From positions 1 to 5,451 of the forward strand of contig JAFAGF010000308.1 of the NCBI GenBank assembly GCA_023422975.1: DNA of 5,451 nucleotides. The letters run 5' to 3'. The DNA is from Pseudomonadota bacterium (GTDB taxonomy: Bacteria; Pseudomonadota; Gammaproteobacteria; Burkholderiales; Burkholderiaceae_C). Both the position numbers and the translations under genes were made by a program. Below are positions 1 to 4,951 of the stretch, piece after piece; the first letter of the stretch is position 1; each line of letters begins with the position of its first letter. A model generated the notes under the pieces. That model made no database searches and had not been told where the DNA came from. It saw nothing but the letters and a program-made list of their open reading frames with translations.

Positions 1-806
1 ATCTTGATGACCTTGTTCTGGTTGATGCTCAGGAAACCCACGGTGGCATCCATCAAGAAGTTGATCTTGTCGAACAGGAACTGCGTGTGGCTGTCCAGCG
101 ACTCAATGTCGCGCAGAATCTGGCGCGCGTCTTCAAACTGCTCGGCGTTGAGCATCTTGGAGCGCATCATGAAGCTGACGGCGCGGCGCGTGTCCAGCAT
201 GTTGCGGCGGATGCGGCCGTTCAAGTCTTCCTGGCGGGCAATATCGGCCAGCACTTCCTGTGCGTAATCATCGGTCACGTTGCCGTCCAGCACGCGGGCG
301 CTGACGTGCTTGAGGTCATCGTAAATACCTTCTAGCGTGTCTGCGGAGTACTCGGCATCGGCATCGAACAGCTTGAGCAGCACGTCCTTGGCATCTTCAA
401 TCAGCCCCGGCGCACGGCGTGCACGCAGGCGCAGCAGGCGAAAGACGGGAATGTCTTCCTCGTGAATGGAAAACAGCACGCCGCAGGATTTGAGCTCGGT
501 GTTGTGCTGGTTCAGGATATAGGCCACGCGCACGCTGCGCGGATCTTCTTCATCGTCGAGCAAGAAGTCGCTGCGAATGTGCAACTCGCCGTTGTCTTCT
601 TCGTAAAAGCGGGCGGACTCTTCAATGTCCAGGTCCATCGCGTCATCGGGAATGGACAGGCCGTAGTGTTGCTTGATCCAGCGCTTTTCTTCGAGGGTGG
701 GGGACTCCAAGTCCACCCAGATCGGCTGGAACTGCGCCAGCTCTTCCAGTGATTCGATTTCTTCCTGAACCAGGCGGCCGTTGGACAGCGAGAAGATATT
801 GAGCAT
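1..806 (-). CDS. corA: CorA magnesium/cobalt transporter, C-terminus cut by window edge
   Basis: CorA is a homopentameric inner-membrane channel that takes up Mg2+ (also Co2+ and Ni2+). The visible 268 residues are the cytoplasmic part: an acidic N-terminal alpha/beta domain containing DIEESARFYEEDNGELHIRS (about residues 70-89), then the long helical stalk with ILRDIESLDSHTQFLFDKIN and, at the very edge, GFLSINQNKVIK. These align closely with E. coli CorA as I remember it (DIEASARFFEDDDGLHIHS; REILRDIESLLPHNESLF; GFINIEQNRIIK). The two transmembrane helices and the GMN selectivity motif should follow directly and lie outside the window. The ATG at 806 starts MLNIFSLSNGRL, like the family N-terminus (MLSAFQLENNRL), and has GGGAGAG (817-811) just upstream. 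It is in the same direction as the holD-like gene, 210 bp downstream of it, so it may have its own promoter. I saw no convincing one. The leader is rich in inverted repeats. Family assignment is very secure; completeness beyond the edge is assumed. Confidence 0.96.
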   Translation of the reverse strand, partial: MLNIFSLSNGRLVQEEIESLEELAQFQPIWVDLESPTLEEKRWIKQHYGLSIPDDAMDLDIEESARFYEEDNGELHIRSDFLLDDEEDPRSVRVAYILNQHNTELKSCGVLFSIHEEDIPVFRLLRLRARRAPGLIEDAKDVLLKLFDADAEYSADTLEGIYDDLKHVSARVLDGNVTDDYAQEVLADIARQEDLNGRIRRNMLDTRRAVSFMMRSKMLNAEQFEDARQILRDIESLDSHTQFLFDKINFLMDATVGFLSINQNKVIK

Positions 807-810
807 ACGG

Positions 811-819
811 CTCTCCCAA
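811..819 (-). promoter_or_regulatory. corA ribosome binding site (GGGAGAG) within TTGGGAGAG
   Basis: On the minus strand GGGAGAG (817-811) lies four bases before the corA ATG (806), supporting that start. The full nine bases TTGGGAGAG (819-811) have an exact complement upstream in the leader at 896-888, so this site could be hidden by pairing. Confidence 0.7.
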
Positions 820-845
820 ATGTTGTTGTGGCTTTAGCGGGGAAT

Positions 846-877
846 GATTGGGCACGCTTCCAATCCAGTCTCGTGCC
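846..877 (-). promoter_or_regulatory. Two mutually exclusive short hairpins in the corA leader
   Basis: Pairing A joins GGCACG (851-856) to CGTGCC (872-877), six perfect pairs with a 15-base loop. Pairing B joins GATTGG (846-851) to CCAATC (860-865), six perfect pairs with an 8-base loop. They share base 851 and each places the other's arm in its own loop, so only one can form at a time. Overlapping alternatives of this kind are typical of switching leaders, but six-pair stems also arise by chance in GC-rich DNA. Confidence 0.35.
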
Positions 878-900
878 GCATCAGGCCTTGGGAGAGTGGA

Positions 901-929
901 TGGAAGCTACCAACTAGGGTAGGTTTCCA
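901..929 (-). repeat. Inverted repeat / hairpin upstream of corA
   Basis: TGGAA-g-CTACC (901-911) pairs with GGTAG-gt-TTCCA (918-929): two five-pair blocks separated by a one-by-two internal loop, with a six-base loop (912-917). No T-run follows on either strand, so it does not look like an ordinary intrinsic terminator. It could be a leader RNA hairpin or a binding site for a dimeric regulator of corA; the sequence does not decide. Confidence 0.45.
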
Positions 930-974
930 CGGTGATATCTCGAAAATATGACAAGCCCGCGATTATGCCGGGGC

Positions 975-1016
975 TGCCCGCAGTGTGCAGCGGCAGTCCC
1001 TGCCGGCACACGGGCA
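975..1016 (-). other. Long imperfect hairpin directly after the holD-like stop codon
   Basis: The core is CGGCAG (991-996), loop TCC, CTGCCG (1000-1005). Outer pairings continue it: C988-G1006, GTGTG (983-987) with CACAC (1007-1011), and TGCCC (975-979) with GGGCA (1012-1016), about 17 pairs with small bulges on one side only. It abuts the stop codon at 1017-1019. It may end or stabilise the tsaB-rimI-holD-like transcript. No T-run follows on the minus strand, so a classic intrinsic terminator is not supported; partial readthrough into corA is possible. Confidence 0.45.
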
Positions 1017-1832
1017 TCAATGGGAGGGTGGGCGCAGCGCGTGGGCGCGGCACAAGTCGGCCCATGCCGCAGGTTTGGCATGGGGGGAGCGCAGCAGGTA
1101 GGCCGGGTCATAGCTGACCACCGCAGGAATTTGTTGCACCTGGTGTACTTGCGCCCGCAGACGGCCCAGGGCTTCTTCACTGCCCAGCACGGCACGTGCC
1201 GCCTGCATGCCCAGCACCAAAATGCGTGCGGGTTGGGTTTGCTGCAGGTGGACAGCCAAGCCTTGGGACAGGCTTTTCCATGCCACAGGCTGGGTGGGCA
1301 CACCCGCCACAGGCAAGGCTTCATGGCCAGGGCGCTGCATGCCGGCAATCCAGACATGGGGGCTGTGGTGCAGCCACAGCGCACGTAGCATGTTGTGCAG
1401 CAGCTTGCCGGTGTCACCCTCCAGCGGTGCGCTGGGGTTGGGGGCTTCCCAAATGACCAGCCACGCATCTTGGGCGTTGCCGCCTGTGGCGCTGGGGAAG
1501 GCCTGTACGGCGGGGGCAATCTGCCATTCGTCGCTGGGCGGGCTGGCTGGCGTGGCAACCACAGGCAGCGCAGGGGCTGCCGCGCTCGTCACTGCTGCTG
1601 CCACCGCAGGTAAGGCCGGTGCTGGTGTGGGGGGCGTTGCCACCACCGGCGCGGTGACCGCTGTCTGGTGTGGGGTGACCGCAGGGGCCTCTTGCACGGC
1701 CACCGCAGCCACGGCTTCGCGCTGCGGCGCAGGGGCAGCAGGCGAGGGCGCAGCAGGCGGGTGGGGCATCCACACAGTGATGCCCATCTCCTGCAGCATG
1801 GCGCGTTGGCGGGTGTCGAGGTTCAGGGCCAT
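1017..1832 (-). CDS. Candidate DNA polymerase III psi subunit (HolD-like) with degenerate uracil-DNA glycosylase-like domain
   Basis: This 271-residue protein has three parts. Residues 8-21 (RQRAMLQEMGITVW) resemble the N-terminal peptide of E. coli psi, LQQLGITQW ending at Trp17, which is known to contact the clamp-loader collar. Residues 22-100 are an Ala/Pro/Val-rich low-complexity linker. Residues 120-268 resemble a uracil-DNA glycosylase fold: WEAPNPSAPLEGDTGKLL (128-145), ILVLGMQAARAVLG (204-217) and YDPAYLLRSPHAKPAAW (241-257). The end also fits psi: P-x-A-[RK]-x-A-x-W-x-x-[IL]-C. It has one cysteine (C261), so it cannot hold the four-Cys iron-sulfur cluster of family 4 and 5 glycosylases, and Asp242 sits where those enzymes carry His. 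I infer a structural clamp-loader role, not repair catalysis. It overlaps the end of rimI by 10 bp; E. coli also has holD next to rimI. Automatic annotation may call it uracil-DNA glycosylase or hypothetical. No good ribosome binding site is seen; coupling to rimI is likely. Confidence 0.65.
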   Translation of the reverse strand: MALNLDTRQRAMLQEMGITVWMPHPPAAPSPAAPAPQREAVAAVAVQEAPAVTPHQTAVTAPVVATPPTPAPALPAVAAAVTSAAAPALPVVATPASPPSDEWQIAPAVQAFPSATGGNAQDAWLVIWEAPNPSAPLEGDTGKLLHNMLRALWLHHSPHVWIAGMQRPGHEALPVAGVPTQPVAWKSLSQGLAVHLQQTQPARILVLGMQAARAVLGSEEALGRLRAQVHQVQQIPAVVSYDPAYLLRSPHAKPAAWADLCRAHALRPPSH

Positions 1833-2356
1833 AGGTGCATGCTCATCAAAATGGCGGTTTCACGCTCGCCATGGTGCACCGGATAGTACTTCTTGCGCGC
1901 CCCGACTTGGGTAAATCCGTAGCGTTCATAAATGCGGCGTGCACGGATGTTGCTCTCGCGCACTTCCAGCCACAGCCACTGGGCCTTGGCCGTGTAGCGG
2001 CTCCAGTGCGCCAGGATGTCCAGCAATTCCCGCCCCAGCCCTTGCTTTTGGTGCAGGGGAGACACCGTGATGTTCAGCAGGTGCACCTCATCCAGAATCT
2101 GCATGGCAATGAAGTAGCCCAGCACATCCTCCCCTTGCATCAGCACCTGGGCGCTGTAGCCGCTGCGCAGGGCATCGGCAAAGTTACCGCGGCTCCAGGG
2201 GTGGCTGAAGGCCACTTGCTCAATGGGTAAGATGGCAGCCAGCAGGGCTTCTGTCAGCGGCACCACCCGGTGGCCTGGTGCCACCGGCACAGCCAAGCCA
2301 CCGGGCGGCAGGACGCTGGTGGCGGCAGAAGCGGGTTGCAAGTGGGTTGGCATCAT
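1823..2356 (-). CDS. rimI: RimI, ribosomal protein S18-alanine N-acetyltransferase
   Basis: RimI transfers acetyl from acetyl-CoA to the N-terminal alanine of ribosomal protein S18 in the cytoplasm. The 177-residue product is a GNAT fold with the acetyl-CoA loop QKQGLG (103-108), preceded by LLNITVSP (93-100) and followed by LWLEVRESNIRARRIYERYGF (128-148) and KKYYP (155-159). Glu131 and Tyr143 fall at the positions of the catalytic Glu103 and Tyr115 of Salmonella RimI. It is about 28 residues longer than enterobacterial RimI (148), all at the N-terminus, where residues 1-28 look like a Pro/Ala-rich extension. The start at 2356 overlaps the tsaB stop as ATGA; an ATG at 2353 is an alternative differing by one Met. 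No Shine-Dalgarno is visible, so translation probably depends on coupling to tsaB. Assignment is strong; a relaxed substrate range, as known for some RimI proteins, cannot be judged from sequence. Confidence 0.93.
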   Translation of the reverse strand: MMPTHLQPASAATSVLPPGGLAVPVAPGHRVVPLTEALLAAILPIEQVAFSHPWSRGNFADALRSGYSAQVLMQGEDVLGYFIAMQILDEVHLLNITVSPLHQKQGLGRELLDILAHWSRYTAKAQWLWLEVRESNIRARRIYERYGFTQVGARKKYYPVHHGERETAILMSMHLWP

Positions 2357-3054
2357 GCGGAGGGCAGTGGTGGCTCGGCAGCTTGGCGTTCGGCCTCGCG
2401 CTCGGCGGTGGTTTTGGCCACCTTATCGCGGATGTACAGCGGCAGCGCGTAGGAAGCACCAATCAAGTGACCGTCGGCAATCCGCGCAGGTGCCAGACGG
2501 AGCAATGCGGTGGCGGTGGGCAGGGCGCTCAGGTGCTGTGCGGCAGGGGCCAGACGGTCTGGATAGGCGGCGCGGGCATTGCCTGCGACCACGGTGTGTG
2601 CGGGCACAGACACGGCCTCGGGCGCGCACAGGCCCAGGGCCTGCGTGGCGTGCCAGCTGCCATCGGCCCAGCGGTAACCGGCGTGGTAAACCTCGGACAT
2701 GCGCGCATCCAGCACGGCCATCACGTCGGTGCAGCCGTGCTGATAACGGGCTTCTTCGGCGACGGCCAGCAAGGTGTCGATCGGCAGCAGGGGCAGGTCT
2801 GCGCCAAGCGCCAGACCTTGGGCAATCGCGCAGGAAGTGCGCAAGCCCGTGAAAGAACCGGGGCCACGGCCAAACACAATGGCCTTGAGGTCGCCGAGCT
2901 GCAAGTCCAGCGCCTTCAGGCCTGCTTGGATGGCGGGAATCAAAGTGGCTGACGAGTTGGCGCCACCGGCTGCCTGGTGTTGCCACAGCTGGTCGCCACG
3001 CTGGATGGCGATAAACAAGGTGTCGGTGCTGGTGTCAAAAGCAAGCAAATTCAT
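2353..3054 (-). CDS. tsaB: TsaB, subunit of the tRNA t6A threonylcarbamoyltransferase complex
   Basis: TsaB is an ASKHA-fold protein that binds TsaD and TsaE; together they transfer the threonylcarbamoyl group from threonylcarbamoyl-AMP to A37 of ANN-decoding tRNAs. The 233-residue product matches the usual length (E. coli 231). It shows MNLLAFDTSTDTLFIA at the N-terminus, the family signature FGRGPGSFTGLRTSCAIAQG (61-80), PIDTLLAVAE (91-100), VLDARMSEVY (114-123) and the late LPLYIRDKVAKTTAER (204-219). The ATG at 3054 was chosen because the family begins right at this (M)xLLAFDTS motif; the frame stays open upstream to 3381, but that part runs across the divergent dacB start and has no family similarity. 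It heads a tight operon with rimI (4-bp ATGA overlap) and the holD-like gene. There is no clear Shine-Dalgarno. The product is expected to be essential or nearly so, as t6A synthesis is in most bacteria. Confidence 0.95.
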   Translation of the reverse strand: MNLLAFDTSTDTLFIAIQRGDQLWQHQAAGGANSSATLIPAIQAGLKALDLQLGDLKAIVFGRGPGSFTGLRTSCAIAQGLALGADLPLLPIDTLLAVAEEARYQHGCTDVMAVLDARMSEVYHAGYRWADGSWHATQALGLCAPEAVSVPAHTVVAGNARAAYPDRLAPAAQHLSALPTATALLRLAPARIADGHLIGASYALPLYIRDKVAKTTAEREAERQAAEPPLPSA

Positions 3055-3178
3055 GGTGCACGCTGCAAAGTAAGCCCGGCGCGCCAGGGCGCCAAAGCCT
3101 TCAATTATCGGTCGCGTGACGTGGATGCGTGCAGGGGCACTGTCAAAACCGCGTGGCCCACCACTACACTTTGCGGCT
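3055..3178. promoter_or_regulatory. Divergent tsaB / dacB promoter region
   Basis: This 124-bp gap must drive both divergent genes. On the minus strand GATAAT (3109-3104) is a good -10 candidate with only a poor -35 (TGCACG, 3133-3128, 18-bp spacer); it would give a leader of roughly 40 bases before tsaB. On the plus strand TACACT (3165-3170) is a -10 candidate with no recognisable -35, very close to the dacB ATG. The ten-base motif ACTTTGCRGC appears once in each direction near each start (3071-3062 minus, 3168-3177 plus). All assignments are by eye. Confidence 0.4.
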
Positions 3179-4597
3179 ATGTTCCAAACCATGATGTGGC
3201 GCAGCCTGCGCCGGAGTGTGGCCAGCGTTGCGCTGGCGGGTGCTGGCAGCGTGCTGGCGCAATCGGTGCCAGCACCGGTGGAGGCCGCCTTGGCACGTGC
3301 CCAGATTGCGCGTGATGCCCTGTCGCTGTATGTCGCCCCGGTGGAGGGGCGCCAACCTGCACGGCTGACCTGGCAAGCCACTCAGGCCATGAACCCTGCA
3401 TCGGTCATGAAGCTGGTGACCACCTATGCCGCCTTGGAACAACTGGGCCCCGCCTATGTGTGGCGCACGCCGGTGTACCTGGATGGCGTGGTGGACAACG
3501 GCGCTTTTCGCGGCACGGTCTATATCAAGGGAGCGGGCGACCCCAAGCTGGTGTCCGAGCGCCTGTGGCTCATGCTGGGGCGCTTGCAAGGCATGGGCGT
3601 AAAAGTGATTGTGGGCGACATCGTGGTGGATCGCTCGGCCTTCCAGGTGCAAGGCCATGATGCGGCCGCCTTTGATGGTGAGCCGTTCAAGCCCTACAAC
3701 GCAGGGCCGGACGCGCTGCTGGTCAACTACAAAACGCAGGTGCTGGGCTTCATCCCCGATGTGGCGGCAGGTGTTGCGCGCATTCACTATGAATTGCCCA
3801 TGGGGCAGCTGCAAGCGCCGCTCAGTGTGCCGCTGGCGCCCCCAGGCGCAGCATGTGGCGATTGGCGCACCCAGCTGCAAGCCGACTGGAGCGACCCCCA
3901 GCGCATTCAGCTGCAGGGCCGTTACCCGGCCAGCTGCGGAGATAAAAACTGGGCCGTTGCTTTGCCTGACCCGAACAGTTTTGCGCTGAAGGCGGTGGAA
4001 GGCATGTGGCGCAGCATGGGCGGGCAACTGACGGGCAGCGTGCGAGACGGTGTAGTGCCCGCAGGGCTGAAGCCCGCGTGGGAAAACCAGTCCCCCGCCT
4101 TGGCGGAAGTGGTGCGCGATATCAACAAATACAGCAACAACGTGATGACGCAGCAAGTGCTGCTGACAATGGGCAAAGAGCGCATGGGGGTTGGCAGCCT
4201 GGAGGCCGGGCGCACCGCGCTGGCGCAGTGGTGGCAGTTGCGCTGGCCTGCGGCAGAGATGCCGCTGGTCGACAACGGGGCGGGTTTGAGCCGCAACGCG
4301 CGCATCAGCGCACAGGCGTTGGGGCGCATGCTGAAAGCGGCCTGGGGCTCATCGGTAATGCCGGAGTTTGTGGCGTCGATGCCGATCTCCGGGATGGATG
4401 GCACGCTGCGCCGCAGCAAAGCCAGTGCCAACGCCCATTTGAAGACCGGATCGCTGCGTGATACCAATGCCTTGGCAGGCTATGTGCATGGCAACAGCGG
4501 CCAGCGCTATGTGCTGGTGGCCCTGATCAACCACCCCAATGCAGGTGCTGCGCGCCCGGTGATGGATGCGCTGGTGGACTGGGTGGCGCAGGATTAA
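3179..4597 (+). CDS. dacB: D-alanyl-D-alanine carboxypeptidase/endopeptidase, PBP4 family (peptidase S13)
   Basis: This periplasmic penicillin-binding protein trims peptidoglycan by removing terminal D-Ala and cutting peptide cross-links. Counting from the ATG at 3179 (472 residues), the serine-hydrolase motifs are SVMK (75-78, Ser75 nucleophile), SNN (319-321) and KTG (422-424). The preceding NPASVMKLVTTYAAL, the GTVYIKGAGDPKL block (112-124) and DNGAGLSR (366-373) are characteristic of the family. A signal peptide is visible: basic WRSLRR, then a hydrophobic stretch ending VLA, with likely cleavage after Ala27. Two cysteines (C227, C253) in the inserted domain could form a disulfide in the periplasm. 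Start choice is uncertain: an earlier in-frame ATG (3116) would put a non-hydrophobic tail before the signal peptide, and ATGs at 3191 and 3194 are also possible; none has a Shine-Dalgarno. The gene is monocistronic, ending in a strong terminator. E. coli dacB is of similar length (477). Confidence 0.94.
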   Translation: MFQTMMWRSLRRSVASVALAGAGSVLAQSVPAPVEAALARAQIARDALSLYVAPVEGRQPARLTWQATQAMNPASVMKLVTTYAALEQLGPAYVWRTPVYLDGVVDNGAFRGTVYIKGAGDPKLVSERLWLMLGRLQGMGVKVIVGDIVVDRSAFQVQGHDAAAFDGEPFKPYNAGPDALLVNYKTQVLGFIPDVAAGVARIHYELPMGQLQAPLSVPLAPPGAACGDWRTQLQADWSDPQRIQLQGRYPASCGDKNWAVALPDPNSFALKAVEGMWRSMGGQLTGSVRDGVVPAGLKPAWENQSPALAEVVRDINKYSNNVMTQQVLLTMGKERMGVGSLEAGRTALAQWWQLRWPAAEMPLVDNGAGLSRNARISAQALGRMLKAAWGSSVMPEFVASMPISGMDGTLRRSKASANAHLKTGSLRDTNALAGYVHGNSGQRYVLVALINHPNAGAARPVMDALVDWVAQD

Positions 4598-4631
4598 AAA
4601 AGAGTACCTCAGGTACTCTTTTTTTTAATCC
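4591..4631. terminator. Bidirectional intrinsic terminator between dacB and the lipoprotein gene
   Basis: AGAGTACC (4601-4608) and GGTACTCT (4612-4619) form a perfect eight-pair stem with a TCA loop. Six A (4596-4601) precede it and eight T (4619-4626) follow it, so it has a T-run on both strands. The outer GGATT (4591-4595) and AATCC (4627-4631) extend the dyad. The dacB stop codon TAA (4595-4597) lies inside the left arm, and the convergent lipoprotein gene stops at 4634, three bases beyond the right arm. Confidence 0.93.
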
Positions 4632-4633
4632 AC

Positions 4634-4864
4634 TCAGTTCACTCGCTTGAGGCGATAGCCTTCGCCTTCCATGCACAGCTTGTGTAACCCGTCCCGTTCA
4701 CCAATTGGTGTTTTTTGTAGTTTGATGTTGTATTCACACTTAGACATGTCTGAGCGTGTTGTGTGTGCTGAAGCGCCCTCTTTTACGTAACCGTAGCGAG
4801 GAGGCGCCCCGCATGCTGATAGAGCTGCAGCAGCAACTAACCCCATAACCACAATGTGCTTCAT
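4634..4864 (-). CDS. Small outer-membrane lipoprotein of unknown function
   Basis: The 76-residue product begins MKHIVVMGLVAAAALSAC: a short basic start, hydrophobic core and lipobox L-S-A-C with lipidated Cys18. Gly19 after the cysteine, not Asp, favours sorting to the outer membrane. The mature part is only 59 residues, hydrophilic, with two further cysteines (C43, C64) that could pair in the periplasm, and a C-terminal LCMEGEGYRLKRVN. I recognise the general style of small proteobacterial lipoproteins with a late Cys-Met...Gly-Tyr pattern but no named family. Translation start at 4864 is well supported by AGGAGG (4874-4869), the strongest ribosome site in the window. Codons such as TTA, CTA, ACA, GTA and TCA are common here and scarce in the neighbours, suggesting a different origin or relaxed selection. 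It lies 87 bp downstream of sua5 in the same direction, without an evident terminator between them, and may be co-transcribed. Confidence 0.8.
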   Translation of the reverse strand: MKHIVVMGLVAAAALSACGAPPRYGYVKEGASAHTTRSDMSKCEYNIKLQKTPIGERDGLHKLCMEGEGYRLKRVN

Positions 4865-4868
4865 CTTC

Positions 4869-4874
4869 CCTCCT
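4869..4874 (-). promoter_or_regulatory. Strong Shine-Dalgarno of the lipoprotein gene
   Basis: AGGAGG lies four bases before the ATG at 4864 on the minus strand. It fixes the start of the small lipoprotein and contrasts with tsaB, rimI, the holD-like gene and dacB, none of which has a clear ribosome site. No convincing promoter was seen between this gene and sua5. Confidence 0.8.
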
Positions 4875-4951
4875 AAATCTGTTTTTTGGATTGAGGAATC
4901 TAGGAAGCTTAAGTAGCAAAGGATGTCTCGGGTGTGACGTTTTAACGCTTG

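Larger units (their letters stand above)
811..896 (-). promoter_or_regulatory. Possible Shine-Dalgarno/anti-Shine-Dalgarno pairing in the corA leader
   Basis: The corA leader RNA carries CUCUCCCAA (positions 896-888), the exact reverse complement of UUGGGAGAG (819-811) that contains the corA ribosome binding site. A G-U pair (887 with 820) extends it to ten pairs. About 68 bases separate the arms, and they contain two mutually exclusive smaller hairpins. The inverted repeat is seen directly. Regulation of corA translation by this fold, for example in response to Mg2+, is inference; it does not match any riboswitch class I can recognise by eye. Confidence 0.4.

Noticed and set aside
643..855. 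A GTG-started 70-codon frame beginning in the corA leader and overlapping the corA start, considered as a CorL-like leader peptide
   Set aside because: It has no ribosome site, runs over 160 bases into corA out of frame, and does not resemble the short CorL peptide.
926..954. TTGTCA (954-949, minus) as a corA -35 box
   Set aside because: It matches the consensus in five of six bases, but no acceptable -10 sequence lies 16-18 bases downstream.
914..1558. A 214-codon open frame on the minus strand overlapping the holD-like gene in another frame
   Set aside because: Its translation is rich in Cys, Trp, Pro and Arg with no family pattern, as expected from reading GC-rich coding DNA out of frame; the other frame has clear motifs.
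1207..1914. A 235-codon plus-strand open frame opposite the holD-like gene
   Set aside because: Its long Ala/Gly/Thr run is only the antisense of the Ala/Pro linker; no domain or ribosome site.
2278..2952. Long plus-strand open frames opposite tsaB
   Set aside because: tsaB is unambiguous on the minus strand; the opposite products are low-complexity and unlike known families.
3055..3381. Upstream extension of tsaB to an ATG at 3381
   Set aside because: It would run through the divergent promoter region and dacB start, and the added 109 residues have no TsaB similarity; the family begins at the ATG at 3054.
3164..4156. A 330-codon minus-strand open frame opposite dacB
   Set aside because: It is antisense to dacB, whose three catalytic motifs and signal peptide are clear; the antisense product is His/Gln/Arg-rich without recognisable domains.
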